64,000 bases of DNA from Candidatus Nitrospira neomarina. GTDB taxonomy: Bacteria > Nitrospirota > Nitrospiria > Nitrospirales > UBA8639. Shown one piece after another: positions 36,698-45,572 of this stretch. The translations under genes were made by a program, and so were the position numbers. Positions within the stretch are counted from its first letter, which is position 1. Each line of letters opens with the position of its first letter. The stretch is taken from contig NZ_CP116968.1 of the NCBI RefSeq assembly GCF_032051675.1, positions 682,001 through 746,000 on the forward strand, written 5' to 3'. The notes under the pieces were generated by a model, which was not told the origin of the DNA, ran no database searches, and saw only the letters and a program-made list of their open reading frames with translations.

Positions 36698-37678
36698 ATG
36701 GCATATATGACACCCACATCCCCCCGAATCCTATTGGTGGACGACGATGAGTTAAATTTGGATGTTCTTGTCGAATGTCTCAAAGATGAACCCTATGAAC
36801 TTGTTCAGGCACATAATGGTGAGGAGGCCTTAGCGTATTTACGAGAGGATGGACAGGATTTCCATGCCATGGTGTTAGATCGAATGATGCCGGGTATGAA
36901 TGGTCTTGATCTTTTGGCGCATCTGAAAGCGGATGAACTCCTCCAATGGCTTCCGGTTGTGATGCAAACCGCAGCCGGATCTCCGCAAGAAATAGGCGAA
37001 GGGATTGAAGCGGGGGTCTTTTTTTATCTCATCAAGCCCTTTGATCAGCGGCTCTTATTGCGGATTGTGAATGCCGCGGTTGAGGAGGGATTGAAATGGA
37101 AACGGATATGCCGAAATCTTAACCAACAGTCTCAAATTGTTGAATTATTACAGCAAGGCCGTTTTCACGTTCGTACCATGGAAGAGGCATATGATCTGGC
37201 ATTCCTGTTGGGGAGAGCTTGTCCCAATTCAGAAAAAGTAGTGTTCGGGTTAAATGAACTGTTGGCGAATGGTGTGGAACATGGAAATTTGGGAATCGGG
37301 TTCGATGAAAAAACAGCCCTCCAGACAAGTGGAACGTGGGAGAAAGAGATTCAACGTCGGGCGGGGTTGCCTGAGTATGTCCATAAGGTGGTGGACGTGT
37401 TGTTTGAACGGTGCCTGGATTGCATTCGGGTGACCATAACCGACCAGGGTTCCGGATTCGACTGGCGGAAGTATGAACAGATTGATCCGGATCGAATTTT
37501 GGAAAGTCACGGAAGGGGTATTGCGATGGCCAAGGCCTTAAGTTTCTCACGAGTCGAATATCGAGGGAATGGCAATCAGGTCGTGTGTATCATCAAGACT
37601 GACTTGTCGATCGGTGAAGAAGTGGGCTCGCTTTCGTCCCAAATCCCTATGGCCGCTTATCAATCAGATCGAATGTGA
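36698..37678 (+). CDS. Response regulator with HATPase (RsbW-like anti-sigma/kinase) domain
   Basis: A receiver domain (about residues 5-125) has DDDE and the acceptor Asp in MVLDRMMPGMNG. It is followed by a helical linker and a GHKL ATPase domain of the RsbW type: N-box NELLANGVEHGN, then DQGSGFDW and HGRGIAMAKALS as the G boxes. There is no HisKA dimerisation domain, so it is more likely a serine kinase for a STAS protein than a histidine kinase. I chose ATG 36698; TTG 36683 and ATG 36707 are possible. It sits between the PP2C regulator and the STAS gene. Confidence 0.8.
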   Translation: MAYMTPTSPRILLVDDDELNLDVLVECLKDEPYELVQAHNGEEALAYLREDGQDFHAMVLDRMMPGMNGLDLLAHLKADELLQWLPVVMQTAAGSPQEIGEGIEAGVFFYLIKPFDQRLLLRIVNAAVEEGLKWKRICRNLNQQSQIVELLQQGRFHVRTMEEAYDLAFLLGRACPNSEKVVFGLNELLANGVEHGNLGIGFDEKTALQTSGTWEKEIQRRAGLPEYVHKVVDVLFERCLDCIRVTITDQGSGFDWRKYEQIDPDRILESHGRGIAMAKALSFSRVEYRGNGNQVVCIIKTDLSIGEEVGSLSSQIPMAAYQSDRM

Positions 37679-37937
37679 GGAGTCCTTCGTGAGAAAAACG
37701 GTTTCCGGCTTCAACACATTTCCCCCTGGTTCCTTGCTCTTCACCTCAGGTTATGGACATCACAATAAAAAAATGAGTCCTTCTCAAGTAAGGTCCATTG
37801 GCCTCCGAAAGGTCTCGTTGTCTTCTGTTTATTCCTTGATAGGCCGAAGGGGCCTACCTGGAAAGGGAAGCGTCAGACTAGGCCGGATGGGTTGTTGGAA
37901 TGTCCACGTTTTTTTCACGAAAAAATGAGAGGGTAAC

Positions 37938-38234
37938 ATGGAAGAATGCCAAGTCACGTCAATGATTCCTGATGAGGCGATTCTCAGGCCACGAGGCGAC
38001 CTCACCATTTTTGAAGCAGCACAATTTCACGCCGATTTAGTATCCTTGCATCAACAACAAGGGCCTCTTGCGATTGATTTAGGCGGGGTGGAACGTATGG
38101 ACTCCTCCTGTGTGCAGTTGATGGTCTCAGCGACCCGCTCCGGACGTGTGACCGTGCAGGGGTATTCCAATCGTATTCGTGACAAGTTTGAGCAAATTGG
38201 ATTTGCACAGTTTCTCCCGACTCAAGAGTCGTAA
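37938..38234 (+). CDS. STAS-domain anti-anti-sigma factor (first)
   Basis: The 98-aa protein is a single STAS domain, with LRPRGDLTIFEAAQF at the first strand and ERMDSSCVQLM containing the D-S-S where the target serine lies in SpoIIAA/RsbV proteins. It is the likely substrate of the receiver-PP2C and receiver-HATPase proteins encoded just upstream. A 259-bp spacer without a recognisable gene or heptamer repeat separates it from the kinase gene. The ATG follows GAGGGTAAC. Confidence 0.82.
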   Translation: MEECQVTSMIPDEAILRPRGDLTIFEAAQFHADLVSLHQQQGPLAIDLGGVERMDSSCVQLMVSATRSGRVTVQGYSNRIRDKFEQIGFAQFLPTQES

Positions 38235-38292
38235 CACAGAATCATGAAATAATGCAGTCGATATTCATCGAGATCCAAGAATGAGGTGATGT

Positions 38293-39429
38293 GTGAATGG
38301 TGATTGGATGGTATGGATGGGTGTAGTGGTGGCCGGAGCCGGGATTGGATATGTCTTGGGCGCCAGGAGCAGGCAGATGCGAATTCATCGGCTGGAACAG
38401 CAACTGCAGGAAAGCATTCAGGCTCAGCGCCGTTGGCTGGAGAACTGGAAGGCCTTTTGCCAGTGTCTGGCACCGGTGTTTCCGGTATTTGTGGGACAGA
38501 TCAAGGCAGTGATTCAAGAAACAGGACAGGCGGCCGACGGACTGATTCAGCGGTTTCAGGCCATTTCACGAAATGCCAGGGAGCAGGTGGAGGAAACCGA
38601 AGCGTTGTTACATATGGCAGATGGCCATGGCGGGAAAGATGACTATACCGTCGATCGGATCCTTCATGACACGCAAAAAACCATAGAAATGTTTGTCAAA
38701 CAAGTCACACAGACGACCACGGTGACGCTCGCCACGGTAAGTGTGATGGAGCAGGCATTAGAAACCACCTCTCGAATTTCGGAGGTGGTGGAGGAAGTCG
38801 AATTCATTGCCGATCAAACACGACTGTTAGCGCTCAATGCGGCGATTGAAGCCGCTCGGGCGGGAGAGCATGGCCGAGGATTTGCCGTAGTGGCGGACGA
38901 AGTGACGAAATTGGCCAATCGGTCTGCGCAGGCCTCAGAGCAAATTCGTACTCTCGCGACGACGGTGAAAGGCACAACCGAATCGGCCATGTCGGAACTC
39001 CAGGTGTTGGCGTCATTAGACTTATCGGAAACGGTCGAAGCTCAGAACCAGGTTCTGGAGATGATCAAGATCATGGGTCAAAAAAATGAGACCTTAAAAA
39101 AGAGCGTTGGTCACAATTCGGGGCGAACCAAAGAACTGGGCAAGGATATCGGCCAAATTGTCATGTCCATGCAATTTCAAGATATTACCCGTCAAAAGTT
39201 AGAGCATGTGTACCAGCCATTGGAGAGAATTCATGCGCCGCTTCAAGCGGTGGCCGACGATACGGAGGGTATAGACATGATGCCGAAGGTGCTCGAAGAA
39301 ATCCGGAATCTCGAGCACACCTACACCATGGAGTCTGAACGCCTCACGATGCAGGCTGCGCGTTCGGGTCAAGGGACGGTGATGGTCGGAACCGGCTCGG
39401 ATGAAGGAGATAACATCACGTTATTCTAA
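38293..39429 (+). CDS. Methyl-accepting chemotaxis-like protein with one membrane segment
   Basis: The 378-aa product starts at GTG after a GAGGTGAT site. One N-terminal membrane segment (about 5-22, [19 protein letters not shown]) is followed directly by a helical region and a short MCP signalling hairpin with [20 protein letters not shown] and [18 protein letters not shown]. There is no periplasmic sensor domain and no HAMP, so it cannot sense external ligands in the usual way. The domain is interrupted after the hairpin tip by a less typical helical part. It precedes cheY and cheA of chemotaxis set 1. Confidence 0.82.
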   Translation: MNGDWMVWMGVVVAGAGIGYVLGARSRQMRIHRLEQQLQESIQAQRRWLENWKAFCQCLAPVFPVFVGQIKAVIQETGQAADGLIQRFQAISRNAREQVEETEALLHMADGHGGKDDYTVDRILHDTQKTIEMFVKQVTQTTTVTLATVSVMEQALETTSRISEVVEEVEFIADQTRLLALNAAIEAARAGEHGRGFAVVADEVTKLANRSAQASEQIRTLATTVKGTTESAMSELQVLASLDLSETVEAQNQVLEMIKIMGQKNETLKKSVGHNSGRTKELGKDIGQIVMSMQFQDITRQKLEHVYQPLERIHAPLQAVADDTEGIDMMPKVLEEIRNLEHTYTMESERLTMQAARSGQGTVMVGTGSDEGDNITLF

Positions 39430-39431
39430 AG

Positions 39432-39496
39432 ACGTGAAGGGGGTGAAGGGTCTGGCGTGAGGTGTAGTTCTTCTTCCTACGCCTCACTGTTACGGC
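39432..39496. repeat. Heptamer inverted-repeat element (copy I)
   Basis: A short form. The left arm begins CGTGAAG three bases after the MCP-like stop and includes GGCGTGA. The right arm is CCTACGC, CTCACTG, TTACGGC, ending at 39496. Confidence 0.7.
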
Positions 39497-39585
39497 TTTT
39501 TGAAAAACTGGGTGTAGGGTGCAGGTTCAATGCTGATCGTACAGCGTCAACAGAGAAATTCACAGAATCAAAGTGAGGTAAAGCT

Positions 39586-39957
39586 ATGGGCAAGACAGTT
39601 TTAGTCGTGGACGATTCCGTCTCGATGCGTCAAATGGTGAGTTTTACGCTGACCGGTGCTGGCTACGAGGTGGTCGAGGCTGGGGACGGAAAAGAAGCCG
39701 TGGATAAGCTCAATGGAGGGGCGAAGCCCAATTTGGTGATTACGGATCTGAATATGCCGAACATGGATGGGATTTCTCTGATTAAGGCCGTACGGGGCAT
39801 GGCCGCCCATAAGTTCACCCCGATTCTTATGTTAACCACCGAGTCATCTGATGACAAAAAGAAAGAAGGCCAAAGTGCCGGAGCCACGGGGTGGGTCGTG
39901 AAACCGTTTAATCCAGAACAAATGTTAGCCACGATTAAGAAAGTACTGCCAGGCTGA
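39586..39957 (+). CDS. cheY: Chemotaxis response regulator CheY (first)
   Basis: This single receiver domain of 123 aa has acidic pocket VVDD (D9, D10), acceptor D54 in LVITDLNMPNMDG, and the conserved Thr (TTESSDDKKK) and Lys (VVKPF). It is the phospho-relay output of the adjacent CheA and should bind FliM. TGAGGTAAAG precedes the ATG. The sequence DLNMPNMDG is of the CheY type found next to cheA in many non-enteric bacteria. Confidence 0.95.
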   Translation: MGKTVLVVDDSVSMRQMVSFTLTGAGYEVVEAGDGKEAVDKLNGGAKPNLVITDLNMPNMDGISLIKAVRGMAAHKFTPILMLTTESSDDKKKEGQSAGATGWVVKPFNPEQMLATIKKVLPG

Positions 39958-39959
39958 GA

Positions 39960-40394
39960 CGTGAGGCGTCAGGGGATAAGGCTTGACACGGGAGGCGAAA
40001 GCTAAAAGGAATCTTGAATAAGCCACATAAAAATTGGATGTATGGAATTTAGCAAGGCAACTTGTGACTGATGTGTACCAAATAACAAAAACTTTTCCTG
40101 AACAGGAGAGATATGGTCTTACCAGTCAGATGCGGCGAGCGGCAGTCAGTATTCCTAGTAATATCGCGGAAGGTGCGGCGCGGCAAACCCCAAAAGAGTT
40201 TATTCAGTATTTGCATGTTTCTCAGGGATCGTTAAGCGAGCTGGATACTCAATTGGATCTTGGGAAACGACTTAGGTGGTTACAGGCAAAGAATGTGAAT
40301 AGACTTGAAAGTGCGAGGAACCGACTAGATAAGATGCTGAGTGGGTTAATCAGGCATCAAAAATCGTCTCACCCCTTACGCCTAACGCCTCACG
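39960..40394. mobile_element. Coding heptamer inverted-repeat element carrying an S23/IVP gene (copy J)
   Basis: The left arm starts two bases after the cheY stop and runs CGTGAGG, CGTCAGG, GGATAAG, GCTTGAC, ACGGGAG, GCGAAAG, CTAAAAG, all in register (39960-40008). The right arm has TCTCACC, CCTTACG, CCTAACG, CCTCACG (40367-40394). Between the arms lies the four-helix-bundle gene. This is the only copy in the window with coding content, so it may be the full-length form of the family, the other copies being empty. No target-site duplication is visible to me. Confidence 0.7.
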
Positions 40395-40435
40395 AAAAGA
40401 TAAATTCTCCGTCCATTCGTAAAGGAGTCGAATAA
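40034..40435 (+). CDS. Four-helix-bundle protein of the S23 / 23S rRNA IVP family
   Basis: The 133-aa frame matches the small helical protein encoded in 23S rRNA intervening sequences of Leptospira and others. Key runs are DVWNLARQLVTDVYQIT, FPEQERYGLTSQMRRAAVSIP and SNIAEGAARQTPKEF. Its biochemical role is unknown; relatives bind nucleic acid or act as retroelement accessory proteins (Avd). The only in-frame start is TTG 40034. One inserted T near 40034 would restore the usual SHxKNLDVW N-terminus, so the start has probably been damaged. No stop occurs at the normal end: the frame runs through the right repeat arm and ends at the cheA start (TAATG). Confidence 0.75.
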   Translation: MDVWNLARQLVTDVYQITKTFPEQERYGLTSQMRRAAVSIPSNIAEGAARQTPKEFIQYLHVSQGSLSELDTQLDLGKRLRWLQAKNVNRLESARNRLDKMLSGLIRHQKSSHPLRLTPHEKINSPSIRKGVE

Positions 40436-42537
40436 TGGCAGTTGATCTCTCACGGTTTCAAGAATCATTTTTTACTGAATCCGCAGAACATGTAGAAACC
40501 ATCGAATCCGGATTGCTGGCGTTAGAGCAACGTCCGAACGACCTGGACTTACTGAATCGAATTTTTCGGGGCGCCCATTCGATTAAAGGGAATGCGGGGA
40601 TGTTTCATTTTACGGCCATTGCCGAGTTGACCCACAAAATGGAAAACATTCTGGATGACCTTCGGAATGAAAAAATGCCCGTGACGCCTCACGTCATCGA
40701 TGTGCTGTTACGGGCGTTGGACGGCTTGAAAAGTCTGTTGGACGCGGCGCAAGGGGGTGACGCGGCAGATGAAGCAGCCATTCACGCCTTAGAAGGTGAA
40801 CTGGAGGCCTGTCAGAAGGGACCGATCGCTTCACATGAGGGGTCTTTAGCTGGAACCGGTCCCCAGGGTTCTTCATCTCAAGCCGCCAGTTGGCGAAAGG
40901 TCCAGATTGATTGGAACGCCTTGCCGGAATTATTTCAACGGGGCATGGATCCGGCCCAGATCTTCAAGGAACTGCGTGAGTTAGGCATAGTGAAGGTGCT
41001 TCATGTGCGAACCGATGGTCTTCCGCCTTTGGACACACTCGATCCAGAACGATGTTATCTCAGTTGGAGAGTGGAATTGGAAACGGATGCCTCTATCGGT
41101 CAGATTGAAGAGGTGTTTGCGTTTGTCCGGGATGGCAGCGAATTAGCCATCATCGATTGCGCACCCAAAAAACCGGAACCCTATAAACGGGTGGGAGATA
41201 TTCTGGTGGAAGAAGGAGTGGTGACTCCGGAGCAAGTCGCCGAAAGCCTGGCCAAGCAAAAGCCTCTTGGCGAAATTCTGGTGGAAGAGAAAAAGGCGTC
41301 TCCCCAACAAGTCGATAAGGCGCTTCAGAAACAGCAGCAACTGAAAAAAAATGAAGTGGCGTCTATTCGGGTCGATACGGAAAAAATCGATAAATTGATC
41401 AATCTGGTGGGAGAGTTGGTGATTACCCAATCGATGATTACGGACCTGAGTGAGAAGTTTACTCTCGCGCAGCTTCCCGTTCTCCAGGAACGGATCACCC
41501 AATTGGAACGCAATACCCGGGAGATCCAGGAACGGGTCATGTCCATTCGGATGATGCCGATCGGCAGTGCATTCCACCGGTTCCCACGGTTAGTTCGGGA
41601 TCTCGCAGGGAAAAGCGGCAAGCAGATTCAATTGGTCATGTCCGGGGAGGAAACCGAGTTGGATAAAACGCTGATTGAGGCGATTGGCGATCCGCTCACC
41701 CATCTGGTTCGCAATTCGGCCGATCATGGGTTGGAGTTACCCGAAGACCGGGTGGCTCAAGGCAAGCCGGAGCGAGGAACCATTCGCCTTCATGCGTATC
41801 ACGATGGCGGGAGTATTTGTATTGCCGTGGAGGATGACGGGCGCGGATTGAACCGGGAAAAGATCATTAAAAAAGCCGTCGAAAAGGGGATTATTGCGGA
41901 TGGCAGCAATATGTCGGATGAAGCCGTATATCAACTGATTTTTCGTCCTGGATTTTCCACGGCGGAGACCATCACCGATGTGTCAGGTCGAGGGGTAGGG
42001 ATGGATGTGGTGAAGCGAAATATCGAAGGTCTGGGTGGGTCAGTGGACATTCAGAGCACGATGGGCAAGGGTTCCCGGCTCACGCTGAAATTGCCGCTCA
42101 CGCTGGCCATTATTGACGGGATGACTGTCCGGGTCGGTCAGGATAACTACATTATCCCGCTTATTGCGGTCACCGAATCCATTCGCCCTAAACCTAATGA
42201 GTTGCAACGGATCGTGGGAAAAGGCGAGGTGGTCAATCTTCGTGGAGAATGGGTGCCGGTGGTCAAGCTCTATGAAGCGTTTACCCTCACGCCAGACTTT
42301 ACCGATCCCTCGCAGGCTTTGTTGGTGATCGTGGAAACCGATGGTCGGCGATTGGCCGTGCTCGTGGATGAACTGACCGGCCAACAACAAGTGGTCATTA
42401 AGAGTTTGGAGCAAAACTTTCGCAAGGTCGAGGCTATTTCCGGAGCCACAATTCTGGGGGACGGGCAAGTGGCTTTGATCTTGGATGTACCGGGATTGGC
42501 CAAATTGGCACGGGTTGGCCACATTGCGGCGGCGTGA
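40435..42537 (+). CDS. cheA: Chemotaxis histidine kinase CheA (first)
   Basis: This is the 700-aa core kinase. P1 (Hpt) has H48 in GAHSIKGNAG. A P2-like domain lies at about 155-240. P3 begins near residue 310 (IDKLINLVGELVITQS). The P4 ATPase has NSADHGLE, EDDGRGLN and SGRGVGMDVVKRNIE. P5, the CheW-like regulatory domain, starts near 560. Between P2 and P3 lie two tandem short units (VGDILVEEGVVTPEQVAES and LGEILVEEKKASPQQVDKA), like the repeats seen in GspE-type N-domains. The ATG follows AAAGGAGT. Partners are cheY, cheW and the downstream MCPs. Confidence 0.96.
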   Translation: MAVDLSRFQESFFTESAEHVETIESGLLALEQRPNDLDLLNRIFRGAHSIKGNAGMFHFTAIAELTHKMENILDDLRNEKMPVTPHVIDVLLRALDGLKSLLDAAQGGDAADEAAIHALEGELEACQKGPIASHEGSLAGTGPQGSSSQAASWRKVQIDWNALPELFQRGMDPAQIFKELRELGIVKVLHVRTDGLPPLDTLDPERCYLSWRVELETDASIGQIEEVFAFVRDGSELAIIDCAPKKPEPYKRVGDILVEEGVVTPEQVAESLAKQKPLGEILVEEKKASPQQVDKALQKQQQLKKNEVASIRVDTEKIDKLINLVGELVITQSMITDLSEKFTLAQLPVLQERITQLERNTREIQERVMSIRMMPIGSAFHRFPRLVRDLAGKSGKQIQLVMSGEETELDKTLIEAIGDPLTHLVRNSADHGLELPEDRVAQGKPERGTIRLHAYHDGGSICIAVEDDGRGLNREKIIKKAVEKGIIADGSNMSDEAVYQLIFRPGFSTAETITDVSGRGVGMDVVKRNIEGLGGSVDIQSTMGKGSRLTLKLPLTLAIIDGMTVRVGQDNYIIPLIAVTESIRPKPNELQRIVGKGEVVNLRGEWVPVVKLYEAFTLTPDFTDPSQALLVIVETDGRRLAVLVDELTGQQQVVIKSLEQNFRKVEAISGATILGDGQVALILDVPGLAKLARVGHIAAA

Positions 42538-42615
42538 AACCGTGAGGCGAAGCAGACGCGGGGCGTGAAGAAAAAGACAGCTTTCCCCCTCACGCCTTAC
42601 GCGTCACGCCTTATG
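42532..42615. repeat. Heptamer inverted-repeat element (copy K)
   Basis: The left arm starts at or inside the cheA stop: the TGA is part of GGCGTGA, followed by CGTGAGG at 42541 and GGCGTGA again. The right arm runs CCTCACG, CCTTACG, CGTCACG, CCTTATG (42588-42615). Confidence 0.75.
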
Positions 42616-42673
42616 AGGGAAAAGGATGACAAGTATTGAGCCATAGAGATGATCTTCATAACAAAGGAGCCTA

Positions 42674-43216
42674 ATGATGACCACCGCAACAGGTGAACCC
42701 ACAGAACAACGCTCGATTCGAACGACGTATGCCAGGGACGATCAACAATATCTGACCTTCAATCTGGCGGATGAATATTACGGAGTGGATATTCTGAAAG
42801 TGCAGGAGATTAAGGGATACACCACGGTGACCAGGATCCCCAATACCCCGGATTTTCTCAAAGGGGTGCTCAACCTTCGTGGCACAATTGTGCCCATTGT
42901 GGATCTTCGCATGAAATTCGGCATGGGGGTGACCGAACCCACGTCGTTCACCGTGGTGGTTGTGGTTAATGTCCGGAATCGTGTGATGGGCTTTCTGGTC
43001 GATGCGGTGTCCGATGTGTTGGATATGAATGCCAAGGATATCCAGGCCCCTCCGGACATGGGCACCTCGGTCGATGTCACGTTTATCGCCGGCATCGGTA
43101 ATGCCCAGGATCGCTTAGTGACCCTGTTGGACATTGACCGGGTTCTCACAGAGGAGGAAGTCATCGTCGTGGAAAAGATTCAAGACGTCGAAGATCAAGC
43201 TGAGGTCCATGCCTGA
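42674..43216 (+). CDS. cheW: Chemotaxis coupling protein CheW
   Basis: CheW links receptors to CheA. The 180-aa product is a single CheW domain (about 25-170): [21 protein letters not shown], then [24 protein letters not shown] (split over 57-80) and a [11 protein letters not shown] segment. A C-terminal acidic tail follows. AAAGGAG precedes the first of two adjacent ATG codons. Position between cheA and the receptor genes fits chemotaxis set 1. Confidence 0.95.
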   Translation: MMTTATGEPTEQRSIRTTYARDDQQYLTFNLADEYYGVDILKVQEIKGYTTVTRIPNTPDFLKGVLNLRGTIVPIVDLRMKFGMGVTEPTSFTVVVVVNVRNRVMGFLVDAVSDVLDMNAKDIQAPPDMGTSVDVTFIAGIGNAQDRLVTLLDIDRVLTEEEVIVVEKIQDVEDQAEVHA

Positions 43217-43293
43217 CCGGAAACGAAAGGGACCATGGATGGTCCGGCACACCGGCGGCCAACAACAACTTTAAAGAAGTCAGCGAGGATTTT

Positions 43294-45531
43294 ATGAACA
43301 GGATGGTGAACACAATTTTCAGTTTGGGAATTACAACCAAGTTGGTGGTGTTGTTCGCCATCTTTGGCATTGTCCCGATGGCCGCGGTGGGGTACTTAGG
43401 ATCTTCGGCTACCGGGGAAATGGAAACCGCTGCCGGTCTGCGTGTGCAAGCCATGGCGGAGACGATCGGGGATAAAATCGACCGGAATTTGTTCGAACGG
43501 TATGGGGATCCTCAATCCTTCGGACTCAACAGGATTGTGGGTGAACGCTACCATTGGTATAGCAAGGAGAATAATGCCATTGCGAGTGCGATGAACCAGT
43601 ACGTTGCGACATCCGGTATTTATTATTTGACGATACTGGTAGACCCGGTTGGAGATGTGATGGCCGTCAACTCCAAGGATGCGAACGGGAATCCGATCGA
43701 CACCACGGCAATTTATTCCAAGAAATATTCGGACGCCCCGTGGTTTAAGGCGATGGAAGCCAAAGAATTTACCACCAAACAACCCTTTACCGCTCCCGGC
43801 AATGATAGGGCGACCGGGACCTTCATTGAGGACGTCCATGTCGATGAAGATGTGAAATCGGTGTATTCGGGAGATGACGGATTAACCTTGGGATTTTCTG
43901 CCCCGGTGTATGTGGATGGCGATCTGATCGGGTATTGGAGCAACCGGGTCAAGTTTTCTCTGGTAGAAGAAATCGTGCAGACCGCGTATCAAGAGCTGAA
44001 AGGGGCCGGATGGGCCGGATCGGAAATTTCTCTGCTCGGTGATAAGGGACAGGTTCTTGTGGATTATGATCCTTCCAATCAAGGCACAGAGGACATGACC
44101 CATGATTTTGAAAAAACATTGTTTAAACTCAATCTCGCCGAAACCGGGATAGAAAGCGCACAATTCGCCGTTGCCGGGAAAACAGGCTATCAATTGGCGC
44201 TCCATGACGGGAAGAACATCTGGCAAATGGCTGGATATACCCATCTGAAAGGCGCCTTAGGCTATCCGGGGATGAATTGGTCGGTCCTGGTTAGAGTGCC
44301 AAAAGCCGAAGCTACGGCTGCGGCCATTGCCTTCAATCGAAATTTAATCATGACCGCTATTATTTGTCTGGTTTTGATTCTGGTTGTCGGATTGTGGGTT
44401 GGGCGACGCGGGGCTCAGAGTCTGGTTCACATCAGCGAGGTGGCCCAACGGGCGGCTGATGGAGATTTGAGTCGGCGCGTCACTGTGACATCCCATGATG
44501 AATTAGGAAGCATGGGTAAGGCCATGAATGCCATGTTGGATAATTTGGTGAAAGTGGTGTCTGAAGTCCGCCAAGCGGCGGAACATGTCTCCACCGCGTC
44601 AGGTGAAATCACCCAAGGCAATGAAGACCTTTCGCAACGCACCTCGGCCCAGGCGGGCGCTTTGCAGGAGACCAGCGCGTCAATGGAGGAGATGACGTCT
44701 ACCATCAAGCAAAATGCGGATAATGCCAAACAGGCCAATCAATTAGCCGTCGCGGCCCGTGAAGTGGCGGAGAAGGGGGGGGCGGTCACGGACAAGGCTG
44801 TGGTGGCCATGGATGAGATTAATAAGAGCAGCAAGAAGATCGCGGATATAATCAACGTGATCGACGAAATTGCCTTCCAAACGAATCTCCTGGCTTTGAA
44901 TGCCGCCGTGGAAGCGGCACGGGCGGGCGAGCAGGGACGGGGTTTTGCGGTGGTGGCCTCGGAAGTACGGAATCTGGCGCAACGTTCGGCGTCGGCTGCC
45001 AAGGAGATCAAGGCCCTGATCAATGAATCGGTGCAAAAGGTAGGTGACGGCAGCGAGTTAGTGAATCGCTCGGGCCAGACGCTGGGCGAGATTGTAAATT
45101 CGGTCAAACGGGTGACGGATATTATTTCCGAAATCAGTGCGGCGTCCCAGGAGCAGGCGGCGGGGATCGATCAGGTGAATAAGGCGGTGATGCAGATGGA
45201 TCAGGGCACGCAGCAGAATGCGGCCTTGGTGGAAGAAGCCACGTCGGCTTCCCAGTCCATGAAGCAGCAGGCAGCGGAACTGTTGAATCAAGTCGCGTTT
45301 TTTAAGTTAGAAGAAACAGGTCACCGGCAGTTTGCAGGAGTCAAACGCGGAACTGGAGCCACGTCTGGGTTATCAAGCGGCAAAAAGACTTCCGCTATGA
45401 GTCAGCCCATACAATCGGTGAAGGCTGCCTCTCCTCCAAAATCAACGGCTAAGTCTCAACCGGTTGGGGTGGGCAGCTCGAATGGCCATGATCGGCGTCA
45501 ACGTGAGAACGATTTTTTTGAAGAGTTTTAG
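43294..45531 (+). CDS. Methyl-accepting chemotaxis protein with periplasmic Cache domain
   Basis: The 745-aa receptor has membrane segments at about 8-30 and 349-370. A long periplasmic double-Cache-type sensor lies between them ([31 protein letters not shown]). A HAMP domain follows ([22 protein letters not shown]), then an MCP signalling hairpin with the tip [21 protein letters not shown]. After a Ser/Pro/Lys-rich tail it ends in NDFFEEF, which fits the x-[HFYW]-x-x-[HFYW] form of CheR-tether pentapeptides. Its signalling domain is nearly identical in DNA to the next gene (see repeat entries). Confidence 0.93.
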   Translation: MNRMVNTIFSLGITTKLVVLFAIFGIVPMAAVGYLGSSATGEMETAAGLRVQAMAETIGDKIDRNLFERYGDPQSFGLNRIVGERYHWYSKENNAIASAMNQYVATSGIYYLTILVDPVGDVMAVNSKDANGNPIDTTAIYSKKYSDAPWFKAMEAKEFTTKQPFTAPGNDRATGTFIEDVHVDEDVKSVYSGDDGLTLGFSAPVYVDGDLIGYWSNRVKFSLVEEIVQTAYQELKGAGWAGSEISLLGDKGQVLVDYDPSNQGTEDMTHDFEKTLFKLNLAETGIESAQFAVAGKTGYQLALHDGKNIWQMAGYTHLKGALGYPGMNWSVLVRVPKAEATAAAIAFNRNLIMTAIICLVLILVVGLWVGRRGAQSLVHISEVAQRAADGDLSRRVTVTSHDELGSMGKAMNAMLDNLVKVVSEVRQAAEHVSTASGEITQGNEDLSQRTSAQAGALQETSASMEEMTSTIKQNADNAKQANQLAVAAREVAEKGGAVTDKAVVAMDEINKSSKKIADIINVIDEIAFQTNLLALNAAVEAARAGEQGRGFAVVASEVRNLAQRSASAAKEIKALINESVQKVGDGSELVNRSGQTLGEIVNSVKRVTDIISEISAASQEQAAGIDQVNKAVMQMDQGTQQNAALVEEATSASQSMKQQAAELLNQVAFFKLEETGHRQFAGVKRGTGATSGLSSGKKTSAMSQPIQSVKAASPPKSTAKSQPVGVGSSNGHDRRQRENDFFEEF
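44758..45234 (+). repeat. Long direct repeat within MCP signalling domain (copy 1)
   Basis: About 477 bp here reappear at 46599-47075 (offset 1841) with only scattered, mostly silent differences. It codes the methylation helices and hairpin tip. Flanking domains of the two genes are unrelated, so this looks like a domain duplication or gene conversion. Confidence 0.85.
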
Positions 45532-45572
45532 CAAATCAGTCTGATTATTTAACAAGGAAATTAGGAGGTCGC

